Shown piece after piece: positions 6,925 through 16,283 of a stretch of DNA of 40,856 bases. Position 1 is the stretch's first letter, and each line of letters opens with the position of its first letter. Where the stretch lies: contig JAEWSG010000121.1 of the NCBI GenBank assembly GCA_023398495.1, positions 1-40,856 of the forward strand. The letters run 5' to 3'. The stretch is from Bacillota bacterium. GTDB lineage: Bacteria > Bacillota > Clostridia > Acetivibrionales > Acetivibrionaceae. Both the position numbers and the translations under genes were made by a program. The notes below the pieces were generated by a model. That model worked only from the letters and a program-made list of their open reading frames with translations. It had not been told where the DNA came from and did not search any database.

Positions 6925-9084
6925 TTATCTATATATGTTTGAAAGTTCAATGTTGATCTTTTCATCTATACCACTTTCTATTTTAGTATCTGTCTCACTA
7001 TCACTAAAACACTCTTTATCTTTCAAAACCCTTACCGGTAGCAAAACACTAAATTTAGAACCAACACCCAAATTGCTTTCCACCCTAATATTTCCACCGT
7101 GCATTTCAACAAGTGATCTTACCAAAGACAAACCCATTCCTGTTCCTTCATGGTCCCCTGTCAATGAATTATCAACCTGTTCAAATCTTTCAAAAATAAG
7201 CTCAAGCTTGTCCTCCGGTATCCCGATCCCCGTATCCGAAACAGTTATAAGAACATTATGAGTTTGTCTGTGAACATTTACTTCAATATGTCCACCTTCT
7301 CTAGTACACTTTATTGCATTTGACAAGAGATTTAATAAAATCCTCTCTATTTTATCTATATCAAAAGCCATAATTAACTCTTCTTGGTCCGTATCAAACA
7401 AAAGACCAATTTTTCTATTCCTTGTATATTCAGAAACTGATGTTGTAACTTTCTCCACAACTCGTACAATATTATGATTTTCCAACCTGAGTTTGTCATA
7501 ACCTGATTCTATTTTGGTTATTTCTAGCAGATTATTGACATTTTTCAGCAGTCTATATGAATTACTTTTCATTGATGCTATATATTGTAATATCTTTTCC
7601 TTTTCCAAAACTTGAGAAGACCCTGACTTATAGACAGATTCCATTATCTGAAGTGTACAAAGCATAACACTCAATGGCGTCCTAAACTCGTGGGAAAGAT
7701 TTGCAAAATGTTGTGTCTTTGTCTTACTCATTTCAGTCACTTCTCTAAGAAGCCTGTCATTCTCAGCTACATTTCTTTTCATTTCTTCAAAGTGTTTTCT
7801 ATGTGTAACATCTCTTATAACACTTAAAAATGCAAGCTTATCATCTATATTGTATTTTGTCGTAATAATCTCAAAACAAATTGACCCGTCATTGTTCAAC
7901 ATTTTTTGTTCAAAAACAATAGGGCAGTTATATCTTATAACTTCATCTAATTTCAACAAGTATGAGTTGCAGTTTAATTTATCAAATATTTTGTCTAAAG
8001 GTCTGCCTTCCACCTGTTCTTTATTCTTGTAACCAAAAAATCTTAAACCCGAATTATTTACAAACAAGACATTCTCCCTGTCATTCACAAAAACGGCATC
8101 GGGCAAAAAGTCCAAAAGTGACTTGTACCTCTCTTCACTTTTCCTAAGGAGGTCTTCAACTCTCAAGCACTCCTCAATCTCACTCCTTAGCTGATTATTG
8201 GTCAACTGAAGTTGAACTGTCTTTTGCTCTAATTCCTTATTTGTACGATCCAGTTCCTTTAACAATCTCATAATAGGTTCAGTCACAGCGTTCATTGAAA
8301 CAGTATTGTAAATTATCAAATATGCCGAAAATCTAAGCAGATGTGCCAGTACATTTGCCACATCGTTTACCTGCCCACATGACACAAATAATACTTCTGA
8401 AAAAAGTTTTAAGGCCAGAAAAGAAAAAACAGAATTAAACACTGTATCACCAAATTTACTTTTCCGAATACACACAATTGTTAAAATCAAAATATATATA
8501 GATAGTGTAATATATTCGCTTGCTATCTTGAATACCGTTGGAACAGCATTGTCGTAAGCACACTTCGGAAATATCTTAAAATGCAAAATAGAAAACACAA
8601 TAAAGGAAGTAAACATAAAATGCGAAACTGCAATAACTTTTATATTCTTCTTATTATTAATTATATTCAAAGGTAAAAATGATATTATCAGCAACGAAAA
8701 AATATCCAGATATTTTGCTCCAATAGAAATCTGAATGGCCAAATTATAGTTATTCCAAGGAAAAATATTAATACCTTTATATGAGAATACATGCATTATC
8801 TGAAATAGACTGATAGATAAAAACATTGTTGCCAAATACATATACAAACCATTTTTTAATATCTTGGAGCTATGGTATACAGCTACAGCAATTCCAATGC
8901 CAACAAATATTCCGACCAATTCCACTATTAAATGAAAAAAAGTGTAATTCACAACCCCTACATATAATGAAATCAAAACAATAGGTCCAACCAACAAAAT
9001 TTTTTTTAAAAACCCTGTTGTTCCCTGAAGTTTTAATTTAATTTCGAATTCAGGCAATTTATCGTTTTCCTTAATAACTCCCAT
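6925..9084 (-). CDS. MASE3-PAS sensor histidine kinase
   Basis: This 719-aa membrane sensor kinase begins with about eight hydrophobic helices forming a MASE3 sensory domain (roughly residues 30-265, including SLFQIMHVFSYKGINIFPW). A coiled coil, a PAS domain (from about 320, SEERYKSLLDFLPDAVF) and a HisKA domain with the phospho-acceptor His in NLSHEFRTPL follow. The HATPase has an N box NLLSNAIK, G1 DTGIGIP and G2 GTGMGLSLV. A GTG at 9090 is in frame, but the ATG at 9084, behind GGGGGTG, is a better start. No response regulator gene is adjacent, so it is an orphan, possibly feeding a sporulation phosphorelay, as orphan kinases often do in clostridia. The MASE3 ligand is unknown. Confidence 0.92.
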   Translation of the reverse strand: MGVIKENDKLPEFEIKLKLQGTTGFLKKILLVGPIVLISLYVGVVNYTFFHLIVELVGIFVGIGIAVAVYHSSKILKNGLYMYLATMFLSISLFQIMHVFSYKGINIFPWNNYNLAIQISIGAKYLDIFSLLIISFLPLNIINNKKNIKVIAVSHFMFTSFIVFSILHFKIFPKCAYDNAVPTVFKIASEYITLSIYILILTIVCIRKSKFGDTVFNSVFSFLALKLFSEVLFVSCGQVNDVANVLAHLLRFSAYLIIYNTVSMNAVTEPIMRLLKELDRTNKELEQKTVQLQLTNNQLRSEIEECLRVEDLLRKSEERYKSLLDFLPDAVFVNDRENVLFVNNSGLRFFGYKNKEQVEGRPLDKIFDKLNCNSYLLKLDEVIRYNCPIVFEQKMLNNDGSICFEIITTKYNIDDKLAFLSVIRDVTHRKHFEEMKRNVAENDRLLREVTEMSKTKTQHFANLSHEFRTPLSVMLCTLQIMESVYKSGSSQVLEKEKILQYIASMKSNSYRLLKNVNNLLEITKIESGYDKLRLENHNIVRVVEKVTTSVSEYTRNRKIGLLFDTDQEELIMAFDIDKIERILLNLLSNAIKCTREGGHIEVNVHRQTHNVLITVSDTGIGIPEDKLELIFERFEQVDNSLTGDHEGTGMGLSLVRSLVEMHGGNIRVESNLGVGSKFSVLLPVRVLKDKECFSDSETDTKIESGIDEKINIELSNIYR

Positions 9085-9244
9085 AGGCACCCCCGTATAC
9101 TTAACATACGTAATTATACCAATTAGACTACATATTGTCTACTGGTGTCTATATCATAATTTTCATAAGAAAATGCAGGGCTAAAGAAAAGAAAGTTGCA
9201 CGAATAATTTGATAATTATCAAAAAACAAAAAGTCAAGAACTAA

Positions 9245-10375
9245 TTATAAATTCTTCTTCATAAAAAAGCAATCCTCAGCAAATAAGCCTTTCATGCGGT
9301 GCTTTCTCATTCCAAGCATATCCACAAAAGCTTCCAATCTTGTCACATAACCTTCTTCTCCAGTCATTTCATCAACAATCAGAGTCATAATGGGAATATC
9401 ATACTTTTTCTGAACTTCCACAAGTGCACTTTGTGCAATTATTTCAGGCATACATGTAAAGGGATATATCTGGATAACACCATCGAACTTTCTTTTTGCA
9501 CTTATTATTGAGGCTCCAACAGTTTGAATCCCATGCCCTCCTATATCATCGGTATTAAAACACTCCTTGCCTGCTTCATGGCTTCTGTTCTTAGTCTTGA
9601 AAGGTATAATATTCCTTATGAAATGGTCAAAAATCCAGTGACTGACGCTTAGGTTGTTGTAAACTTCAACTCCCATATTTCCAAGCTTTTTCTCCAACTC
9701 GAAATTAATACCGGGATGAGAAGCCGCATAAATCTCACCCACCATTGCAACCTTTAAAGGTTTAAATTTTCTATCTACTGGAATTCTGGCAAGCTCGGTT
9801 TTTGTTTTTCTTATTACATTAAGTACATTCTTATATCCCTTGACTTTTTGTACATTGCTATGGAATCTGGAGATGATCATGTCTGTCTGTCCTTTGTTTA
9901 TCTCCCTGCACCTGGTATAAACCGCCGTCTTATTTAGCCTGTCAACAAGGAAGACCGTCCTGACAGCATATAATATTCCTTTTATTAAATCCAAGGTATT
10001 TTTATCTTTTGTCAAAGGAGCAATTTTCTCTAAAACTCCCTTAATTGTTATATTACTAGTTTCAAGACACACAAATTCAACATTATATTTCAGGTTTCTG
10101 ACAATCTCGGATAGCAAGTCACCATAGTATCCAAACCTGCACTGACCGTTTCCACCACCAAAAAGTATAAAGTCTGCACCATTTTCCAGACCATAAATGA
10201 GATCTCCAAGTATAGTTTTAAAAGGCATACAAGCAAACTCCGGTGAATATATAACGCCCAGTTCCATAGTCTCTCTTGAGTTTAAAGGAGACATTACATA
10301 TTCTATGCCTGCGGTATCCAGCAGCACCTTGATTGGTACATACATATTACCCATATGCGGAAATGTCATCTTCAT
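9245..10375 (-). CDS. 2-hydroxyacyl-CoA dehydratase (HgdB-like) component
   Basis: This 376-aa protein belongs to the 2-hydroxyglutaryl-CoA dehydratase-related family. It has conserved cysteine-containing stretches typical of Fe-S binding (YSPEFACMPFKTILGD, GGGNGQCRFGYYG) and a C-terminal DEMTGEEGY..RLEAFVDML that matches the end of the upstream partner. The two proteins thus share a fold and probably a common origin. A GTG at 10384 overlaps the partner's stop, but the ATG at 10375 has GGGTGA five bases ahead. It is translationally coupled to the upstream gene. No activase (BcrAD/BadFG ATPase) or CoA-pathway gene is in the window, so the substrate is unknown. Confidence 0.8.
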   Translation of the reverse strand: MKMTFPHMGNMYVPIKVLLDTAGIEYVMSPLNSRETMELGVIYSPEFACMPFKTILGDLIYGLENGADFILFGGGNGQCRFGYYGDLLSEIVRNLKYNVEFVCLETSNITIKGVLEKIAPLTKDKNTLDLIKGILYAVRTVFLVDRLNKTAVYTRCREINKGQTDMIISRFHSNVQKVKGYKNVLNVIRKTKTELARIPVDRKFKPLKVAMVGEIYAASHPGINFELEKKLGNMGVEVYNNLSVSHWIFDHFIRNIIPFKTKNRSHEAGKECFNTDDIGGHGIQTVGASIISAKRKFDGVIQIYPFTCMPEIIAQSALVEVQKKYDIPIMTLIVDEMTGEEGYVTRLEAFVDMLGMRKHRMKGLFAEDCFFMKKNL

Positions 10376-10380
10376 ATTAA

Positions 10381-11304
10381 TCACCCTATCATATCCAGAA
10401 ATGCTTCAAGTCTGGTGTCAAAACCAGCCTCTCCAGTGTGTTCATCAACTGTTAGTTTTAATAGCGGAAGGTTTCGGTATTGCGACTTTATCCGGCTTTC
10501 AATAAATTCTATAATAAAAGCATCCAATCCGCAGGCAAACGGTGTAAGGTATATCATTCCCTTAACCCGTTCATCCTTTGCATATGTAAAAGCACTGCCC
10601 AACAATTCAAACCCAATATCCCAAAAGGACTTCCCCTGATATGGGTATGCGTTTCTGCGTTTTGTTTCATGGTCAATATCACGTGGTGTGAAAACGTCTA
10701 TATTTCTATGGATCAGCTTTTCTACGAGCCTCATATTCAGATAGCTGTCATAAATCATATAAGGATGGCCGAGTAAAGAAATTGCGACTTTACTGCCTGA
10801 ACCGGATTTTTGATCCGTACTCCTTCCATTCTCCTCAATTATCACCTGAGCATATTTTGTACAAGCTTCATTAAATGCTTCCAAAACCTTTGCACGCTTT
10901 ATACCAAATGTTTTAGCTATTACCTTTAGGCTTTCCGTCGTTTCATAAGGGTACGAATTCATATTTATTTTTACTTCCAATATTTTAACCTGCCTCCCCA
11001 TATTTATTGAGGTCATATCGGGAAGTCCACACAACTTTGGACAAGTGTATTCATTCTTCCCTGTGCTGTGGTACCTGGGTATAAAAACATAATCAACCAT
11101 GTCACTAAGACTTGCAACATGCCCATGAAATACCTTGACAGGCAGACAGGTTTCGTTGCTGCAATGTTTGACACCATCATCCATTACCTTCTTATTTGTA
11201 TTCTGAGATATTATTACCTCAAATCCCAAACGCTTAAAAAAATCTTCCCACATAGCACTATGTTCATAATAATACATTCCCTTTGGTATTCCAATCGTTG
11301 CCAT
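10381..11304 (-). CDS. Acyl-CoA dehydratase activase-related protein (DUF2229-like)
   Basis: This 307-aa protein starts MATIGIPKGMYYYEH at an ATG behind GGGTAGG. Conserved cysteines occur in GVKHCSNETCLPVK, YTCPKLCGLPDM and FACGLDAF, consistent with an Fe-S cluster. The C-terminus DEHTGEAGFDTRLEAFLDM repeats the motif of the downstream partner. In many Firmicutes these two halves are domains of one long CoA-substrate-specific activase protein; here they are separate coupled genes and the ATPase part is absent. The biochemical role of the family is not settled. The region upstream carries a GTGCCTCG-family hairpin. Confidence 0.8.
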   Translation of the reverse strand: MATIGIPKGMYYYEHSAMWEDFFKRLGFEVIISQNTNKKVMDDGVKHCSNETCLPVKVFHGHVASLSDMVDYVFIPRYHSTGKNEYTCPKLCGLPDMTSINMGRQVKILEVKINMNSYPYETTESLKVIAKTFGIKRAKVLEAFNEACTKYAQVIIEENGRSTDQKSGSGSKVAISLLGHPYMIYDSYLNMRLVEKLIHRNIDVFTPRDIDHETKRRNAYPYQGKSFWDIGFELLGSAFTYAKDERVKGMIYLTPFACGLDAFIIEFIESRIKSQYRNLPLLKLTVDEHTGEAGFDTRLEAFLDMIG

Positions 11305-11365
11305 TATCCTACCCTCTTATCTGTTCTGAGTTCAATATAGTCTTTCATAATGTAATCTGTTCTAA

Positions 11366-11401
11366 GCCTCGCACGCCCTAGAAGTTAATTCTGTACGAGG
11401 C
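11366..11401 (+). repeat. GTGCCTCG hairpin family, copy 2
   Basis: GCCTCG...CGAGGC closes a hairpin whose interior (CTAGAAGTTAATTCTG) matches the copies at 21765-21805 and 24837-24876. It lies between the small gene at 11510 and the dehydratase-like pair. Confidence 0.75.
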
Positions 11402-11509
11402 AATAGCACCCACTGAATAACATCTTTTGCATAAGGTGGAGTTTTACACCCTTAAGTTACCCTACATTCCAGATTACTTTCCATCTGCTATTTCTTCTTT
11501 GCATAGGCA

Positions 11510-11686
11510 TCACTCACTAAAATACAGTGAATAAATTGGCAGGATAAGTTCTGCAATGGCTATCATCAAAATAACGACAGCACCTAGCCTGTTTTTCTTG
11601 TCCCAGGTCCACTTGCCATAACTTATAGTTTTTATAAATACCCATAACAATATTGCCAATATTATAATTGCATTAAACGCTTTCAT
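11510..11686 (-). CDS. Small two-helix membrane protein, candidate germinant receptor D subunit
   Basis: This 58-aa protein is almost entirely two hydrophobic helices (about residues 4-19 and 36-55) joined by the loop YGKWTWDKKNRLGA. The pattern YG..W..KNR.GA...LP.Y is like the small D subunits encoded beside gerA-type operons in Bacillus, which modulate receptor function. The longer frame from 11755 has no ribosome site; the ATG at 11686 follows AGGAGAGAAGGA. It is the last gene after gerAC on the same strand, separated by a 130-bp space with an inverted repeat. Size, topology and position support the call; the function is inferred. Confidence 0.75.
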   Translation of the reverse strand: MKAFNAIIILAILLWVFIKTISYGKWTWDKKNRLGAVVILMIAIAELILPIYSLYFSE

Positions 11687-11768
11687 TGTATATCCTTCTC
11701 TCCTGTGCTTTTGAACACAATTCATTTCTACAAATGAATTATGCAAAATGCACATACTATGTTTTTTT

Positions 11769-11814
11769 GCTGATTAACAAAATTAAATTCTAGAATTTTA
11801 CTTTGTTAATCAGC
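11769..11814. repeat. GCTGATTAACA inverted repeat
   Basis: GCTGATTAACAAA (11769-11781) and TTTGTTAATCAGC (11802-11814) form a 13-bp perfect stem right after the gerAC stop. On the minus strand the flanking run is A, not T, so it is not a clear terminator for gerAC. About 48 bp around its left arm are shared with 32545-32592, and one arm recurs at 18267-18282. Confidence 0.65.
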
Positions 11815-11815
11815 A

Positions 11816-13099
11816 CTAGTTACTTTTTGTCTCAGGAACTGACTTCAAAATAAGTCCCGGTCTCCTTATTTTCACATCAACTTTAACGTCAAAAGTCGAT
11901 TCCTTATACTTGGTAAGCCAGTCATACTCCTCCCATTCCTTCCAAGTCAGAAACTTGCTCTTCATTTTAAGTCCAAAGCCGTTAGTGTCGGTTCCAAACT
12001 GCTTGCAGTTCTTTTCGAGATACCTTAACATACCTTTCTTCAAAAACTCCTCTGTAGAGTTTTCCAGCTTTTTCAGATTATCTTTGCTCTCATAGTTTAT
12101 ACCGCTTTGAATTGACAAAATATCGGCTTCAAGTATAACTTTTGCACATAGTTCAGGCTTATCACCAATAATATTAACCTTCTTTTCTGTTTTTCTGCTT
12201 ATTTTTATATTAAGCACAATAAATTTATCTTTTTCAATAGGATCAGGCATTGTAAAAAATGCAGAGTTGAAAGTACCCTCAATCATAAGATGATATGTTG
12301 TCTCATCGCCATCAAGTTCTCCAACCATTTTACCTCCGTCAAAAACCGCTAATCCCATTATCTCAACCTTAAGATCTCCTGTTTTTGTAAGTTCACCAGC
12401 CCTGAAATCGCCCTCTAAAGGCACTTCTCTTCCCTTTTCCTTGTATGTTGAACCATTCAGGTCAAAATCATCGGTGGATTCAAACCTATTTACACCAGCA
12501 AGAACTGCAACCGGTTGAACAGCCGTACTTTTTGATTTGTGATAAAACTCAATCATCTGTGAATCAGCTGTAAACCCGGTATACTTGTAAGCACTCAGTA
12601 ATAGTTCGTAGTATTTGGCAGGATTTGTCTCAAGACTTGGCTTAACTGCATTTATAAACTTTTCTGCCGGATCTCTCGATACTATAACATGCATACTAGG
12701 CCTAAACTCCCTATTTCTTATCATCGCATGCAAATATCTGGTAATACCTTCTTTTGCCAATTCTTCGGAAAAAATAATCGCTTTTACATGAGAAAGATTT
12801 ATCTGCTTACTTATAAAGGTATTTAGCATATTAAGCCCTGAATATACAGTTGGAGTATCTACCGTAACAACAGATACACTCTTCTCTCCATCGCCTCCAC
12901 CTCCACCTTCTCCTCCACCTATAGCAATCGGCAGTGCCAGTTGGAGAGTCATCCTCAATTCATTAGTAACTCCTTTATCAAATCCTAATGCAACAGGGTA
13001 AGCCAAATCGTCAAGCTCCCTTCTGTCATAGCATCCTGTGAGCATTGAGAATTGCAGGCAAATAAGCAGAACTAAAGTTATATACCTATATTTTTTCAT
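11816..13099 (-). CDS. gerAC: Spore germination lipoprotein, GerAC (Ger(x)C) family
   Basis: This is the C subunit of a GerA-type germinant receptor, anchored to the outer face of the spore inner membrane. The N-terminus is a lipoprotein signal ending in LTGC, followed by YDRRELDDLAYPVALGFDKG, the usual start of the mature Ger(x)C protein. An unusual Gly-rich patch (IGGGEGGGGGDGE) interrupts the first domain around residue 65-75. The GTG at 13111 gives four extra residues; the ATG at 13099, behind AAGGTGG, has better spacing. The gene overlaps the end of gerAB. At 427 aa it is slightly longer than typical C subunits. Confidence 0.94.
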   Translation of the reverse strand: MKKYRYITLVLLICLQFSMLTGCYDRRELDDLAYPVALGFDKGVTNELRMTLQLALPIAIGGGEGGGGGDGEKSVSVVTVDTPTVYSGLNMLNTFISKQINLSHVKAIIFSEELAKEGITRYLHAMIRNREFRPSMHVIVSRDPAEKFINAVKPSLETNPAKYYELLLSAYKYTGFTADSQMIEFYHKSKSTAVQPVAVLAGVNRFESTDDFDLNGSTYKEKGREVPLEGDFRAGELTKTGDLKVEIMGLAVFDGGKMVGELDGDETTYHLMIEGTFNSAFFTMPDPIEKDKFIVLNIKISRKTEKKVNIIGDKPELCAKVILEADILSIQSGINYESKDNLKKLENSTEEFLKKGMLRYLEKNCKQFGTDTNGFGLKMKSKFLTWKEWEEYDWLTKYKESTFDVKVDVKIRRPGLILKSVPETKSN

Positions 13100-14195
13100 A
13101 TCTTTTTCCACCTTCTTTATTCCTTTTAACCAACTTTGCCAATAACAAAACAGCTATAGGGACACCAAAAGTAACTAACCAGGAGTACTGTCTGTAAATC
13201 TCTGTTTCAAGGCCGACGCTGGCCATGAGGCTATCGGGTATAAGACATAAGGTAAATAAAACTATTGCTATGGGTAAAATCAAAGGTCTGTAGTATTCAA
13301 GCTTGAACGTTCTTTTTATTATATATACAATAAAAAACAAACCTACACTCAAGTAAATAAGTGCTGCCAAACACCATGTAAGCACAAATACAGACTCAAT
13401 TCTTTGGAAAAATCTCCCGTAATTTACGTATCTAGCTAAATGTAAATAAGGCAATACATTTTCAGTAGAAACAGGATAAGGCACTACCAATAAATAAATT
13501 AAAGCCCCCACAGTCAGAATAATTCCTGCGAGTATTAAACTCATATATCCTATAGCTTTAAAATCTTTGCTTTTTCCTATAAACGGAGACATAAAATACA
13601 ATGTACTAATACCCGAAAATAACGAAATCTGCGGAATAGCACCAACAAAAATTCTGTATGGTCCACTGCCCAGTATAGGAAGCAATTTCTCTACTTCAAA
13701 GTATTTGACATTTCCAAGTATAACAATAATAAAACCAATAGTAACAATCGGAACAACAATAGAACCCATTCGCACAATAGCTTCAAGTCCTAAATATGAA
13801 GCTATAATCATACCTATTAGAAAAAATACGAGTACAAAGCTTATCGGCGACTGAACAAGAGCAAATATTTTTACATCCTCGCCAAACGTCCTTAAAATAA
13901 TCGGTACAATAAAAAAATAATTTGTCAAGAAAACCAGTCCTACTAATATGCGTCCAAAAGTTCCTCCAGCAATCTGCGCAACGTCAAGTATATCCTTTCC
14001 TTCAAAGCTATTGTATAACTTAGAAATAATAGAAAAAAGTATTATTGAAAGGATTAATACATATAAAGGTATCATCCAGCCTGCTGTTCCTCCCGCATTA
14101 GCCATTCTCCGCGGAAACCCAAGAAAAAGCTGTACCGACATTAGATTTATAAGGATGCAAATTGCTTCTATTCTTCCAAAACGTGTTTTTTCCAA
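13086..14195 (-). CDS. gerAB: Spore germination permease subunit, GerAB family
   Basis: This is the B subunit of the germinant receptor, an amino-acid permease-like (APC superfamily) protein of about ten helices believed to bind the germinant. The sequence starts MEKTRFGRIEAICILINLMSVQLFLGFPR and continues as alternating hydrophobic segments over 369 aa, the normal length. The start is a TTG at 14195 behind AGGAGGG. It sits 30 bp after gerAA and overlaps gerAC. The germinant cannot be told from sequence. Confidence 0.93.
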   Translation of the reverse strand: MEKTRFGRIEAICILINLMSVQLFLGFPRRMANAGGTAGWMIPLYVLILSIILFSIISKLYNSFEGKDILDVAQIAGGTFGRILVGLVFLTNYFFIVPIILRTFGEDVKIFALVQSPISFVLVFFLIGMIIASYLGLEAIVRMGSIVVPIVTIGFIIVILGNVKYFEVEKLLPILGSGPYRIFVGAIPQISLFSGISTLYFMSPFIGKSKDFKAIGYMSLILAGIILTVGALIYLLVVPYPVSTENVLPYLHLARYVNYGRFFQRIESVFVLTWCLAALIYLSVGLFFIVYIIKRTFKLEYYRPLILPIAIVLFTLCLIPDSLMASVGLETEIYRQYSWLVTFGVPIAVLLLAKLVKRNKEGGKRYEKI

Positions 14196-14225
14196 ATGCT
14201 TAACCCTCCTGTCCGCTTAATATTC

Positions 14226-16070
14226 TCAATTTTTATTATCATCTTCCGACCACTGCCTGCTGATTTTAGGCTGTTTATATTCGTCCTTCACATTGAGGTA
14301 ATCAGGCCTTGTTTCCTGTTTCCATATAGGGTACCTTAGAATCTGATCTGCAAAGCCATCCTTTGTAACAGGCCCTATTGGTGCCATAAACGGAACACCA
14401 AAGGATTTGGCAGCCGTAAACCATACCCCCTGTAAAAAAAGCCCGAAGGTAATTCCAAGAAATCCTGCAGCTGACCCAAGGAAAATGTACCCAAATCGAA
14501 GTAGCCGGTAAGCATATCCAAGACTGAAATTAGGAATTGCAAAAGATCCTATGCCTGTAACCGCAACAATTATAATCAGAATAGGACTGACAATATTTGC
14601 TGCAACAGCAGCCTGTCCTAAGATTAAACCTCCGATTATACCAAGAGTGGGTCCTATAGGTCCCGGTATCCTTACACCAGCTTCTCTTATAAGTTCGAAG
14701 GCAAATTCCATTATAAGAATTTCTACAATCGATGGAAAAGGAACCCTCTCCCGAGAAGCTTCAATAGCAAATAAAAGGTCTGTCGGGATCATCTCCTGAT
14801 GGAAATTTGTTATTGCAACATACAGTCCAGGAAGCAACAGCGACATGGCAATAGCGAACATTCTGATTATCCTTATAAGATTTGCATATGGAAACCTTAT
14901 ATATGAATCCTCTGATGAATGAAAAAGATCAATATTTGTAGTTGGCATTACCAGTACAAAAGGACTTCCCTGCACAACAACGGCTACCTTACCCTCGGTC
15001 AGCATGGCTGCAACCCTGTCAGGCCTCTCTGTGGCTATAATCTGGGGTACAGCCATATAGGAATTGTCTTCGAGCAATTGTTCAAGTTCTCCCGAATCAA
15101 AAATGTAATCTATCTTGATACCCTTTAGCCGTCTGCGTACTTCATTCACTAAAGAGTCATTTGCAATATCCTTTATATACATAAGGGAACAGGGCGTCTT
15201 ACTACGCCTGCCTATACTTATATTTTCTGCTACCAGATCTTCATCCTTCAGAATCTTTCTAATGAGCGCAGTGTTGGTTCTCAATATTTCATTAAACCCT
15301 TCCTGCGGTCCCCTTATAACCATTTCTGTATTCGGCCGGCTTACGCCTCTATTCTGCCAGCCCTTAACATCAGCTGTAAAGGCTGTTGTTATACCATCAA
15401 TAAAAATTCCGCAGCCTCCAAAGTTTACGTCATCTACTACTTTACTCAACTCGTCTAAAATTTTTAGCTGGTTATGTGCTATCAGATGGTTTCTGACAAA
15501 CAGACCGATTTCATCTTCTCTACCCTTTATTTCAATATTTGACAATAGCATTAATGGCTGCAAAATAGCTAAATCGATTATATTTCTGTCAACCATTCCA
15601 TCAATAAAAATCATGCATGCTGGAATAGACTTATCTTTAACCACAATATCAAACTCTCTTAATACGATGTCTCCATTATCAGGTATCGTATATTTTTTCT
15701 TAAGATAGACTATATTGTCAGAGAGCTTATTGCTCACTTTTGTAATTTCACTTACGCTTTTTGTTTTCTCCTCATCTCCACCTGGTGTGCTTTGACCTTT
15801 TTGATCATTGTTACCACTGTCGCCACCAACGAAAGTCACTGGTGCAAATTGAGTTTTTATTCCTCGCTTTTTTGAACCTGACCCGTCTTTTTTTTCATGA
15901 GAATTTCCACCTTTATTCTCTTCTGTCTTCTCATCCGCTTTTTCAGCGTTGTTAACATTATTCCGGTTATCTGAAGATCCGCCTTCATTTTCTTTTAGTA
16001 TAAACTTTTCCATCTTTTTAGGCTCTTTGAAGGCAAACCAATCTTTTAGGGTTTTTTTAATATCTGCCAA
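14226..16070 (-). CDS. gerAA: Spore germination protein, GerAA family
   Basis: This is the A subunit of the receptor. A long hydrophilic N-terminal region (about residues 20-110, rich in Gly, Asn, Lys and Glu) precedes the soluble ligand-associated domain, with FGGCGIFIDGITTAF and GPQEGFNE typical of the family, then about five membrane helices (from ~390) with IEASRERVPFP and RIPGPIGPTLGIIGG. The length of 614 aa is at the upper end for the family because of the N-terminal tail. The start is a TTG at 16070 preceded by GAGAGGA. It is the first gene of the gerAA-AB-AC operon, and its leader carries a copy of the ATTGAACGC hairpin. Confidence 0.94.
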   Translation of the reverse strand: MADIKKTLKDWFAFKEPKKMEKFILKENEGGSSDNRNNVNNAEKADEKTEENKGGNSHEKKDGSGSKKRGIKTQFAPVTFVGGDSGNNDQKGQSTPGGDEEKTKSVSEITKVSNKLSDNIVYLKKKYTIPDNGDIVLREFDIVVKDKSIPACMIFIDGMVDRNIIDLAILQPLMLLSNIEIKGREDEIGLFVRNHLIAHNQLKILDELSKVVDDVNFGGCGIFIDGITTAFTADVKGWQNRGVSRPNTEMVIRGPQEGFNEILRTNTALIRKILKDEDLVAENISIGRRSKTPCSLMYIKDIANDSLVNEVRRRLKGIKIDYIFDSGELEQLLEDNSYMAVPQIIATERPDRVAAMLTEGKVAVVVQGSPFVLVMPTTNIDLFHSSEDSYIRFPYANLIRIIRMFAIAMSLLLPGLYVAITNFHQEMIPTDLLFAIEASRERVPFPSIVEILIMEFAFELIREAGVRIPGPIGPTLGIIGGLILGQAAVAANIVSPILIIIVAVTGIGSFAIPNFSLGYAYRLLRFGYIFLGSAAGFLGITFGLFLQGVWFTAAKSFGVPFMAPIGPVTKDGFADQILRYPIWKQETRPDYLNVKDEYKQPKISRQWSEDDNKN

Positions 16071-16100
16071 GAAATCCTCTCCTTAACTAATAACTTTTAT

Positions 16101-16150
16101 GTATATTGAACGCGATAAAGATTTTGCATCGTGCTTCAATTCCCTTAGCA
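16101..16150 (-). repeat. ATTGAACGC hairpin family, copy B
   Basis: This nearly matches copy C at 21331-21380 over about 45 bp (ATTGAACGCGATAAAG..ATCGTGCTTCAATTCCC). It lies 31 bp upstream of the gerAA start codon, in the leader of the ger operon. Confidence 0.75.
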
Positions 16151-16187
16151 CTAGTTATATTATGGTTTTATATCCAGATAAATATTC

Positions 16188-16236
16188 AAAAAAAAAACAC
16201 AGCCGATAAAGTTATTAGAATTCAAACTTTATCGGC
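16188..16236 (-). terminator. Terminator after hflC
   Basis: GCCGATAAAGTT (16202-16213) pairs with AACTTTATCGGC (16225-16236), followed on the minus strand by a T run of ten. It separates hflKC from the ger operon. Confidence 0.85.
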
Positions 16237-16283
16237 CATGTATTAGAAACCGGAATAAAAGCACTGATTATAACATTTAAACT

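Noticed and set aside
15115..15708. 197-codon plus-strand frame inside gerAA
   Set aside because: It is antisense to a clear GerAA coding sequence with no similarity to a known family and no ribosome site.
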